From Hyphomicrobiales bacterium (lineage in GTDB: Bacteria > Pseudomonadota > Alphaproteobacteria > Rhizobiales > JACESI01): DNA of 36,366 nucleotides. The stretch covers positions 1-36,366 of the forward strand of contig JBDWKL010000001.1 in NCBI GenBank assembly GCA_039973685.1, in the 5' to 3' direction. The translations under genes and the position numbers were made by a program. Shown here in pieces: positions 24,503-31,781 of the stretch. Under the pieces are notes generated by a model. That model was not told where the DNA came from. It ran no database searches and saw only the letters and a program-made list of their open reading frames with translations. Each line of letters opens with the position of its first letter. The stretch's first letter is position 1.

Positions 24503-25485
24503 TTTTTCTGCTTTTCCCTCAATTTTCATTCGCCCAGACTTGGGAGGAGCGCCAGCTATTTGGCGCTAAGAATGCCCCAGTAAAACTCAACATCATTTCA
24601 AGTACGGATACGCCTTTCTTCGGGCACGTCATCAAAGATTTCTTGAAAAACAAACCCAATGTATCCGTCGACTATATGGTGACAGGAACCGCAGATCTGG
24701 ACCGCATTTTTCGTGCTAATGCCGAAGACTTTGACTTGGTCATTTCAAGTGCCATGGACCTTCAGTTCAAACTTGCAAATGATGGGTTCGCAAGGCAGCT
24801 AGAAAATATTGCTCTACCAAACTGGGCAAAATGGCGAGACAGCATCTTTGCCTTTACGTTAGAGCCTGCCACGATCGTCATTAACAAAAAAGCTTTCGAT
24901 GGTTTCCCCATTCCTCGAACGCGGCAGGAATTGATAAAGGCAATGCGAGCGCGACCGGATGTTTTCCGAAATCGGGTCGGCACCTATGACGTCCGCAGCT
25001 CTGGCTTGGGTTATCTTTTTGCCACACAGGACGCCCGCGCATCTGACACATTTTGGCGGCTCATGGAGGTAATCGGCGGATTAAATGCCAAGCTTTATTG
25101 TTGTTCTAGTGAAATGATAAATGACCTTGCCGACGGGACAATAGCGGTCGCATATAACGTGCTTGGTAGCTATGCTTCTGCAAGAACTGATACTCACGAT
25201 GCATTAGAAATTATTTTGCCGTCCGATTATCCCACGACAATGATGCGCACTGCTATGGTGTCCAAATTGTCTGAGAACGCTGAACTATCGACGGCATTTG
25301 TAGATCATCTTATCAACCATCAACCAAACGCGGCTGATAACGTGCTTCCACCTTTGATTTCAGATCAAAGCAATGCAGGACAGATCACAATCATCCTAGA
25401 ACCTGCCCTCATGACCTATCTGGATAAGCTAAAGCGTCGTACGTTCCTATCCGAATGGGAGAACGCGGTAATACACGGCCAGTAA
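24481..25485 (+). CDS. Periplasmic solute-binding protein coupled to TctDE
   Basis: A 334-aa type II extracellular solute-binding protein (iron/spermidine-type SBP fold). A signal peptide covers about 1-18 and ends 'FSFA-QT'. Family-like segments are 'KLNIISSTDTPFFGHVIKDFLK', 'DFDLVISSAMDLQFKLANDGFARQLE', 'EPATIVINKKAF' and 'GTIAVAYNVLGSYA'. Its ATG lies 22 bp inside the end of tctE. No permease or ATPase follows, so it is unlikely to be a transporter part. A role as ligand sensor for TctE's periplasmic domain is my inference. A CCSS near residue 208 offers two adjacent cysteines for a disulfide or metal. Confidence 0.75.
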   Translation: MRFFIVIIFLLFPQFSFAQTWEERQLFGAKNAPVKLNIISSTDTPFFGHVIKDFLKNKPNVSVDYMVTGTADLDRIFRANAEDFDLVISSAMDLQFKLANDGFARQLENIALPNWAKWRDSIFAFTLEPATIVINKKAFDGFPIPRTRQELIKAMRARPDVFRNRVGTYDVRSSGLGYLFATQDARASDTFWRLMEVIGGLNAKLYCCSSEMINDLADGTIAVAYNVLGSYASARTDTHDALEIILPSDYPTTMMRTAMVSKLSENAELSTAFVDHLINHQPNAADNVLPPLISDQSNAGQITIILEPALMTYLDKLKRRTFLSEWENAVIHGQ

Positions 25486-25514
25486 GGTGCAATCGAAATT
25501 GACCGCTTCTTGTA

Positions 25515-25850
25515 TCATTCCCCCAAATCAGGAAGTTCTACGGTAACCTTCATGGCTGCGTACCATGCAGATAAGTTTTTGATGTCGTCGTCTTTTAGAC
25601 CCTTTGCAATAATCGACATTTGCCTGTGCTCGCGCTCGCCTCCTCGAAAAGCAAACAGTTGTTTCTCGATATAAACAGCACTTTCGCCCGCAAGATTGGG
25701 CGCTTCTGGGTTTGTTGCGATGCCATTTTTGCCGTGGCAAACATTGCACATTCTCGCTTTCTTTTTGCCCAGTTTGATATCGCTGGCAAATGCTGCATTG
25801 GTGAATGCAAAAGCTGCAAGGCAAAGACTAACGATTATAAATCGCATCAT
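25515..25850 (-). CDS. Class I cytochrome c, small periplasmic
   Basis: A 111-aa protein with a signal peptide (about 1-23, 'NAAFA-SD'), a single heme site CNVCH at 35-39, and a likely axial Met in 'RQMSIIAKGL' near 78. The pattern 'GKNGIATNPEAPNLAGESAVYIEKQLFAFRGGERE' is that of c-type cytochromes of the cytochrome c553/c4-like group. AAAGGAGA precedes the ATG. It is encoded 65 bp downstream of the PQQ-type dehydrogenase on the same strand, so it is the likely electron acceptor for that enzyme. Confidence 0.88.
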   Translation of the reverse strand: MMRFIIVSLCLAAFAFTNAAFASDIKLGKKKARMCNVCHGKNGIATNPEAPNLAGESAVYIEKQLFAFRGGEREHRQMSIIAKGLKDDDIKNLSAWYAAMKVTVELPDLGE

Positions 25851-25915
25851 TTTATCTCCTTTAAATCAAAACAGAATGCACCGCCTAAAACAGGCGATGC
25901 ATCCATATTGTGATT

Positions 25916-27166
25916 TTATTGATCGTATGAAATTCGATAAATTGCGCCAGCAAGATCGTCAGAGATCAATATTGAGCCGTCACGTAACTGTGCGACATCA
26001 ACGGGGCGGCCAAGATATTCTTCGTTTTCATCTTTCCAGCCATCAGCAAACACCACGGTTTCGCCAACGCTACCATCGTCATTGACGCTGGTGAACATGA
26101 TACGAGCACCCACGGGATCTGTGCGGTTCCAAGAGCCATGCTGAGCTGAGAATATGCCGCCCTTATATTTTTTAGGGAACATCTTGCCACTATAAAATGC
26201 CATGCCAAGATCTGCGGCGTGAGCATCTGTTTCGACAACAGGATGAACGATGCCTTCTGGTGGTGTTGCGTCTTTATATTCGTTGGTTCTAACCAAGCCG
26301 CCGCCATACCATGGGTGGCCAAAATTTTGTCCAGCTTCCGTTTGGCGATTAATTTCTCCTGGCGGGATTCCATCTCCCATGCCGTCTACCTGATTATCTG
26401 TCCACCATAACTCGCCATTATTGGGATTGAAATCCATACCCACAGAGTTGCGAACGCCGTAGGTATAAACCTCACGACCCGATCCATCGGTGTTCACGCG
26501 GATGATGCCACCAATGCCCTCTTTTTTGTAAAGGTCGAGCTTATCTTCAGGCGCAACATTAAACGGCTGTCCAAGCGATATGTATAACTTGTTATCGGGA
26601 CCAATATCGCAAACACGAGCGGTGTGGTTGTAGCTTTCTTCTGACGTTGGAATGAGGTCGCCTTGTTTCAAAACATTGAAGGCTGCAACGTCAGGGCTTT
26701 CGTAAAAGAACTCTGCTGCTGGGAAAACCAAAACGCGGTTTTGTTCTGCAATGTACAAAAATCCGTCTTTGGAAAAGCACGGTCCATTTGGAATTGTAAA
26801 ATCAATTGAAGGGGCAAAGTCTTTTACTTCGTCAGCGATGCGATCTTTATTGCGGTCTGTGACGGACCAAACTTTCGTTTTCCGTGTGCCGACAAACGTT
26901 ACAACACCTTGAGGGCCAACAGCCATATGGCGGGCGTCAGGGACGATTGCATATAGATCGATCTTGAACCCACTAGGCATATTGATGCGCTTCAGTGTAT
27001 TGCGGATAGCCTCCGCATTCGCACCACCTTGCTCTATGGTTGTGAATTCAGTTGTGCCAGTGGTTTGGAACTTACCGAGTTTTTCTAAATTATCTGAATT
27101 TGCCGAAGTGACAGCAAGCATGGCAATGCCAGCGACTGTGCTAGAAAGAATATATTTCATGTTCAT
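25916..27166 (-). CDS. PQQ-dependent sugar dehydrogenase (sorbosone/glucose dehydrogenase-like beta propeller)
   Basis: A 416-aa periplasmic protein with a signal peptide (about 1-22) and a six-bladed GDH/sorbosone-dehydrogenase propeller. Typical segments are 'PSGFKIDLYAIVPDARHMAVGPQGVVTFVGTRKT', 'CDIGPDNKLYISLGQPFNV', 'VYTYGVRNSVGMDFNPNNGELWWTDNQVDGMGDGIPPGEIN', and 'FSAQHGSWNRTDPVGARI', whose Arg, Asn, Asp and His residues usually line the PQQ/calcium site. ATG 27166 (MNMKYIL) follows GGAGGAGAAAA; an upstream in-frame start at 27190 is poorer. Electrons should go to the downstream cytochrome c. No PQQ biosynthesis genes are in view. The substrate is unknown. Confidence 0.85.
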   Translation of the reverse strand: MNMKYILSSTVAGIAMLAVTSANSDNLEKLGKFQTTGTTEFTTIEQGGANAEAIRNTLKRINMPSGFKIDLYAIVPDARHMAVGPQGVVTFVGTRKTKVWSVTDRNKDRIADEVKDFAPSIDFTIPNGPCFSKDGFLYIAEQNRVLVFPAAEFFYESPDVAAFNVLKQGDLIPTSEESYNHTARVCDIGPDNKLYISLGQPFNVAPEDKLDLYKKEGIGGIIRVNTDGSGREVYTYGVRNSVGMDFNPNNGELWWTDNQVDGMGDGIPPGEINRQTEAGQNFGHPWYGGGLVRTNEYKDATPPEGIVHPVVETDAHAADLGMAFYSGKMFPKKYKGGIFSAQHGSWNRTDPVGARIMFTSVNDDGSVGETVVFADGWKDENEEYLGRPVDVAQLRDGSILISDDLAGAIYRISYDQ

Positions 27167-27385
27167 GATTTTCTCCTCCAATTTATTCAATGAGCTAATA
27201 AATGAGAAGATGATAACACGCTTAAAAAATAGCAGGTAATAGCGGACTACTACATTAGATCAAATTTAAAGTAGATCGAAAACACTGCGTGTAGGATTAC
27301 AAATTTCGGATAATGTGCATCTTGAGGAGCTTTTTGGAAAGCTCAACAAATGGGCTTGCCTACTTAAATTGGAGACGTTGCCGCT

Positions 27386-28777
27386 ATGACAGATATAAAA
27401 TCGCTGGGTATTGATGCGTTATCTGACCTTCTGGAGGCGAAGGCAATTTCTCCGTCGGAAATTTTGGATGATGTAATTGATCGCTTAGATGTTCTTGAGC
27501 CAGAACTAAACATGTTTGCAGCTTTGGATATTGAAGGCGCACGGGTGTGCGCAAAAGCGGCTGATGAAAGGCAAATGTCTGGCAGCCGACTGTCTAAGTT
27601 AGATGGAATTCCAACCTCCATAAAAGACCTAATTGCTCAAAAGGACTTGCCACTGAGGTTTGGCTCTAAAGCAACCAGCTCTCAACCAGCACAAGTTGAT
27701 GCACCCTCTGTCAAAAGACTTAGAGCAGCAGGCGCTGTTCTATTGGGCAAGTCCACATCCAGTGAATTTGGTTGCAAGGCCGTAGGCGATAGCCCCTTAA
27801 CAGGCATTACTAGAAATCCATGGGACAAATCTAAAACGCCGGGAGGGTCCAGCTGTGGTGCTGCTGCTATGGTGGGTGCAGGGTTGGTCCCGTATGCATT
27901 AGGCACAGATGGAGGCGGGTCAGTTCGCATCCCCGCAGCACTATGTGGTCTTTTTGGCATTAAAGCGCAGTTTGGGCGTGTTCCGGTGTTTCCCGTATCT
28001 GCCACGCCAACTTTAGCGCATGTCGGCCCCTTAACCAGATCAGTAAAAGATGCGGCAACTGTTTTATCAATGATTGCAGGCCCCGATTTTCGTGACCCGT
28101 TCTCAATCGCTGAAACGGCCCCTGATTATGTTTCTAAATTGGGAGAGAAGCGAAAGCTGAAAATTTGCTGGAGCCCAACCCTCGGTTTCGCGCGACCAGA
28201 CAAAGAGATAGTGGAGGTGGTTTCCGATGCTGTCCTTCGTTTGCGAGACTTAGGGCATGACGTCGAGCAGGTCGACCACATAATGGATGACCCATGTGAT
28301 ATGTGGACTGCTGAATTTTATGCGGGTGTCGGAAGCAAATTAAGAGGCGTGATCGAAAACTCACCTAATGAGCTTGATCCATCCGTACTGGAAGTTCTCA
28401 AGAAGGCTGTGACTCAAGAAATGGATGAATATTATGCTTCCGTGTTTAAGCGGTACGAATTTAGAGAAGTAATGAGAAAATTCTTCAATAGGTATGATGT
28501 TCTCATTAGTCCAACTTTGCCTTGTGCCGCCTTCGATGTTGGAAAAGATGTTCCAGATTTCCTATCTGATCGCACAATCGTTTCTTGGGTATTTTACACC
28601 TATGCATTTAATCTCACGGGCCAACCTGCGGCATCAGTTCCTGCTGGGCTTACTAAGGATGGATTGCCTGTAGGGATGCAACTGGTTGGAAGAATAAATG
28701 ACGAAGCAACTATATTGAATTTGAGCGCCGAATTTGAAGAACATAAAGGTGGCTTTGAAACAGCAGCATCAACCTGA
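27386..28777 (+). CDS. Amidase-signature family hydrolase
   Basis: A 463-aa amidase with the Ser-cisSer-Lys triad: Lys80 in 'GIPTSIKDL', the Gly/Ser core 'TPGGSSCGAAAM' near 151-162, and the nucleophile Ser179 in 'GTDGGGSVRIPAALCGLFGIK'. The motif has Cys where GGSSGG is usual. Length and the C-terminal 'FNLTGQPAASVPAGLTKDGLPVGMQLVG' are normal for the family. It is not GatA: no gatB or gatC is nearby and the protein has its own leader. It stands alone, divergent from the PQQ dehydrogenase, so the substrate (amide, carbamate or nitrile-derived) cannot be set. No clear ribosome site precedes the ATG. Confidence 0.85.
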   Translation: MTDIKSLGIDALSDLLEAKAISPSEILDDVIDRLDVLEPELNMFAALDIEGARVCAKAADERQMSGSRLSKLDGIPTSIKDLIAQKDLPLRFGSKATSSQPAQVDAPSVKRLRAAGAVLLGKSTSSEFGCKAVGDSPLTGITRNPWDKSKTPGGSSCGAAAMVGAGLVPYALGTDGGGSVRIPAALCGLFGIKAQFGRVPVFPVSATPTLAHVGPLTRSVKDAATVLSMIAGPDFRDPFSIAETAPDYVSKLGEKRKLKICWSPTLGFARPDKEIVEVVSDAVLRLRDLGHDVEQVDHIMDDPCDMWTAEFYAGVGSKLRGVIENSPNELDPSVLEVLKKAVTQEMDEYYASVFKRYEFREVMRKFFNRYDVLISPTLPCAAFDVGKDVPDFLSDRTIVSWVFYTYAFNLTGQPAASVPAGLTKDGLPVGMQLVGRINDEATILNLSAEFEEHKGGFETAAST

Positions 28778-28779
28778 TT

Positions 28780-28806
28780 GGAAACGCCCCTATTGCTGTT
28801 TCCTTT
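28780..28806 (+). terminator. Probable terminator between amidase and scpB
   Basis: GGAAAC (28780-28785) pairs with GTTTCC (28798-28803) and is followed by TTT. A longer alternative stem GAAACAGCA/TGCTGTTTC starts inside the amidase end. It lies between convergent genes. The T-run is short, so strength is uncertain. Confidence 0.45.
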
Positions 28807-29386
28807 AAACCTCTAGCTCTGGCAAGTCCCTCAAGCTTTGCAGATCAAACGTCGCCAAAAACTCAGACGTGGTCACAAATGTATGCGGTGCTCCAGGGCG
28901 CGGGCTTTTCGGGCCATTGCCAATCAGCTTCTTGTAGCGCAGTCGGTTGAGCAGGTCGCGGTTGATTTCCTTACCAAAGATATCGGCAAGCCCTGCCCTG
29001 TCTATGGGTTGATGGTAAGCAACCGCACAAAGCACAGCCAGCTCGTCTTTGGTAAAGTCATCGTGCCGCTCACCACGATCAGCTGCCGCTCGGATTGCCG
29101 CCGCGTAGGGGGCACGGGTTTTGAACATCCAGCCGCCAGCCACTGACACAATCTCATACGGCTTGCCTTTTAGCTCAGCCTGAATGTCCTCAATTACCAG
29201 CTCTATATTTGCTGACCGCCCAACGACCTTTTGCAGCATGTCGCGCTGAACAACTGAGGTGCTTGCAAAGATGACAGCCTCAATGCGGTTCATCCATTCG
29301 CGCCACCGCAGGTCTTCGGGCAGGTCCGCTAACTCAAGATCCAACACCTCAACTTCGGGCTTTTCAAGTTTACCCACTGCCGCCAT
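28805..29386 (-). CDS. scpB: SMC-Scp complex subunit ScpB homologue
   Basis: A 193-aa ScpB-family protein with two winged-helix domains: 'RIEAVIFASTSVVQRDMLQKVVG' through 'ELKGKPYEIVSVAGGWMFKTR' (about 33-90) and 'LAVLCAVAYHQPIDRAGLADIFG' through 'LNRLRYKKLI' (about 115-160). ScpB dimers bind the kleisin ScpA and SMC in chromosome condensation. ATG 29386 is chosen because it overlaps the upstream stop by one base (TGATG); a GTG at 29389 is adjacent. It follows the DUF1403 gene in the place where scpA would normally be. Such plasmid-borne ScpB genes recur on repABC replicons; their job there is not established. Confidence 0.85.
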   Translation of the reverse strand: MAAVGKLEKPEVEVLDLELADLPEDLRWREWMNRIEAVIFASTSVVQRDMLQKVVGRSANIELVIEDIQAELKGKPYEIVSVAGGWMFKTRAPYAAAIRAAADRGERHDDFTKDELAVLCAVAYHQPIDRAGLADIFGKEINRDLLNRLRYKKLIGNGPKSPRPGAPHTFVTTSEFLATFDLQSLRDLPELEV

Positions 29387-30360
29387 CACCCTACCCCATA
29401 AAGTCGGAACGACGCGCGGCCCGTTAGTTCACGAACCACACCCAATTCGGTCAGGCGTTCACAGAGCCGACGGGCAGAACGCGGTGTCATGGTGGTGCTT
29501 GAACCGCGAATGGTCGGTGACAACATGGTTGATGGTAAGACGGCGTCTTCGGAAAGAAACAGACGCACAGCCTCCTGTGATCCTTTCGCCCGCAGCTTTG
29601 GTTCTACTGCGCGAAGACGGCCAGCACGGCGCGCCAGATCATGAGTTAATCGCACAGCATCCTGAGCCGCATGCGCAAGCGCTCGGTGGCATGGAACCAG
29701 AATATCATCGCCCTTTGACGCGGCACGCAACGCGCCGCCTTTGAGGTGAAGCGCAAACAAGGGAAGCGCACTATCCCATCCAAGAGCTCGCGCCAACGTG
29801 ACGTCAGCGCAGAGCAAAGCAATTGCCTCTTGGCGCGGGAAAGCTTGGATCATGTTGCTAAGAAGCAATGCAGCTTTAGCCACGGGCGTACCCGCAAAGT
29901 CTTCTGCTTGTTCCATCCAGCCTGTAAAATGCTCCTGCATGTCTAAAGGCAACAAGGCACACAAGCGTTCCCGCCATCCCATTTCAAGCGATCGTCTGTG
30001 TCGAAACGAGAGGGCAGAGCCAGACCGCCACAGCGCAAGCATATCACCCGCTGGGCCTTTGGCATCGCCTGACGCTGTTAACAGATAAGCATCGCGAATA
30101 TCCGCTTCACTTTGTGCGCGCCCCTCAAGTTTCAAGCAATTGGCAGCGGCGCGTAGAGACAGTCGGTTTCGCAGCAATTCGACGGGAGCATTGATGTTCG
30201 GATCATTGAGAGCAACATGCAGCAATGCAAGAGCTGACCCACTGGCAAAGCTAGCCGTTTCAAGCGTTTCTGGCGCTTTTGGCACAGAACCATCCATGAT
30301 CCATCGGGGCAAAATGGGTTTTGGTGGTTCGCTCTTTGCTGTATTGGGGGCGTGAATCAT
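29386..30360 (-). CDS. DUF1403 family protein
   Basis: A 324-aa protein of the DUF1403 family, mostly helical and rich in Ala, Leu and Arg. The N-terminal part contains 'FASGSALALLHVALNDPNINAPVELLRNRLSLRAAANCLKLEGR'. The C-terminus, 'TPRSARRLCERLTELGVVRELTG' then 'FRLYGVG', looks like a winged-helix DNA- or protein-binding domain. Its stop overlaps the scpB start by one base, so the two are made together. The pairing with scpB and a divergent tyrosine recombinase is a recurrent set on alphaproteobacterial plasmids. Function is unknown; ScpA-like adaptor is a hypothesis only. Confidence 0.75.
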   Translation of the reverse strand: MIHAPNTAKSEPPKPILPRWIMDGSVPKAPETLETASFASGSALALLHVALNDPNINAPVELLRNRLSLRAAANCLKLEGRAQSEADIRDAYLLTASGDAKGPAGDMLALWRSGSALSFRHRRSLEMGWRERLCALLPLDMQEHFTGWMEQAEDFAGTPVAKAALLLSNMIQAFPRQEAIALLCADVTLARALGWDSALPLFALHLKGGALRAASKGDDILVPCHRALAHAAQDAVRLTHDLARRAGRLRAVEPKLRAKGSQEAVRLFLSEDAVLPSTMLSPTIRGSSTTMTPRSARRLCERLTELGVVRELTGRASFRLYGVG

Positions 30361-30436
30361 ACAAGCAGCCTAAATCACAACGGCGCTTTATGCCACATAT
30401 AAGATATATAACCGCCCTGCTATAAACATCTTTATT

Positions 30437-31594
30437 ATGTCCAATAATCTTGCATTATCGGACGTTTATCGATACTCTTCTGGGATGCCTAACAATCATA
30501 CCAAAAACAATGAAATATCGAGCGCAGAGGCCATTGCCCCGTCAAACTCTGCTGACGTCGACGAGAGAACTCATTCTCACCAGAACACCATCAGTGTTCC
30601 AGACTCTGTAGCCCCCTCCAGTTCGCTAGAGCGGTTAGCGGAAACAGCGCGTGAATACGCTGAGAAAGCCACCGCTGACAACACCAACAAAGCATACAGC
30701 AAAGACTGGGCGCACTTTTCAAGCTGGTGCCGCCGACGTGGTGCTGATGCTCTCCGACCAGACCCGCAACTAGTCGGGCTTTACATCACCGAATGCGCCG
30801 CCCCGCAAGATGGCTCCCCTGCCCTATCAGTCACCACCATTGAACGACGCCTCTCTGGTCTTTCATGGAACTACCAACAACGTGGGCAAACACTCGATCG
30901 CAAAGACCGCCACATTGCAACGGTGCTTGCGGGCATTAAAAGGCAGCACAGCAAGCCACCTGTCCAAAAAGAACCCATTTCGCCAGACGAGCTCATCGAG
31001 ATGGTGTCACAGCTCTCATTCGGCCTCAGAGACATGCGCGACAGAGCAATCCTGCTAATCGGATACGCTGGCGGCCTCAGACGCTCTGAAATCGTAAACC
31101 TCGACGTCAATCGCGACGACACAGAAGACGGCAAGGGCTGGGTCGAAATTGAGGATGGTGGCGCTATCATCATCCAGCGCACAAAAACAGGGTGGAAAGA
31201 AGCTGAGATCGCCAGAGGGTCATCAGACCAAACCTGCCCTATTCATGCGTTAGAGCAATGGCTGCATTTCGCCAAGATCGCCCACGGCCCCATCTTCCGT
31301 CGTGTGACGCGGGATAATTCAGGCGTTCAAGCAGATCGCCTATCTGACAAGCACATTGCCCGACTGATCAAACGCACCATGCTCAAAGCCGATCTGCGGC
31401 CAGATATTCCAGATGCAGAGCGTGCAAAGCTTTTCTCTGGACACTCTTTACGCGCTGGCCTTGCCTCATATGCCGATGTCGATGAGCGCCACATACAAAA
31501 ACAACTAGGACACGCCTCCCCGCAAATGACACGACGCTATCAAAGGCGCAAAGACCGCTTCAAAGTGAATCTCACAAAAGCAGCAGGACTGTAA
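30437..31594 (+). CDS. Tyrosine-type site-specific recombinase/integrase
   Basis: A 385-aa phage-integrase-family recombinase. The N-terminal SAM-like core-binding domain runs about 68-175 ('YAEKATADNTNKAYSKDWAHFSSWC'). The catalytic domain has Arg215/216 in 'GGLRRSEI', Lys250 in 'QRTKTGWK', His336-x-x-Arg339 in 'GHSLRAG', His359 in 'KQLGHASP', and the nucleophile Tyr368 in 'TRRYQRR', so it should be active. The first 60 residues are low-complexity; ATG 30485 is an alternative that would leave the palindrome at 30439-30463 outside the gene. No ribosome site is clear for either. It is divergent from DUF1403-scpB. A multimer-resolution role for the replicon is inferred. Confidence 0.88.
   Translation: MSNNLALSDVYRYSSGMPNNHTKNNEISSAEAIAPSNSADVDERTHSHQNTISVPDSVAPSSSLERLAETAREYAEKATADNTNKAYSKDWAHFSSWCRRRGADALRPDPQLVGLYITECAAPQDGSPALSVTTIERRLSGLSWNYQQRGQTLDRKDRHIATVLAGIKRQHSKPPVQKEPISPDELIEMVSQLSFGLRDMRDRAILLIGYAGGLRRSEIVNLDVNRDDTEDGKGWVEIEDGGAIIIQRTKTGWKEAEIARGSSDQTCPIHALEQWLHFAKIAHGPIFRRVTRDNSGVQADRLSDKHIARLIKRTMLKADLRPDIPDAERAKLFSGHSLRAGLASYADVDERHIQKQLGHASPQMTRRYQRRKDRFKVNLTKAAGL
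30439..30463. promoter_or_regulatory. 25-bp imperfect palindrome at the recombinase start
   Basis: GTCCAATAAT (30439-30448) and ATTATCGGAC (30454-30463) match as inverted arms at 9 of 10 positions around CTTGC. Outer arms ATAAAC (30422-30427) and GTTTAT (30464-30469) extend it. Arm length and central spacer resemble both a repressor site and a tyrosine-recombinase core site. Confidence 0.45.
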
Positions 31595-31606
31595 ACTCCC
31601 CTTATC

Positions 31607-31747
31607 TCACTTCAAAATCAGTGAAACCACATCCAGTTCGTCGCAAAGCCGCTCCTTCTGCATGTTCTGATCCAACCGGATCTCTAGCTTCCCGTGAGGC
31701 TCGCTTAATTTAAGTGCCCATATGCGCATTTGGGTGCGACGTCTCAT
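31607..31747 (-). CDS. Small hypothetical protein (46 aa) downstream of repC
   Basis: A 47-codon frame on the repC strand begins at ATG 31747, 35 bp after the repC stop, and ends with TGA at 31609-31607. The peptide is basic at its start ('MRRRTQMRIWALKL') and amphipathic later ('KLEIRLDQNMQKERLCDEL'). It does not overlap the convergent recombinase gene. No ribosome site is evident and I recognise no family. It could be a coupled gene or chance. Confidence 0.4.
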   Translation of the reverse strand: MRRRTQMRIWALKLSEPHGKLEIRLDQNMQKERLCDELDVVSLILK

Positions 31748-31781
31748 TGGGTTAGTCTATCAATAAAGCCAAGCCTCCATC

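Noticed and set aside
27386-28777. Amidase as GatA of the Glu-tRNA amidotransferase
   Set aside because: No gatB or gatC is nearby, and a replicon-borne single gene is more like a catabolic amidase.
28805-31594. Cassette as an integrated prophage or genomic island with attachment sites
   Set aside because: No phage genes, tRNA target or flanking direct repeats were seen; the recombinase is better read as a replicon maintenance enzyme.
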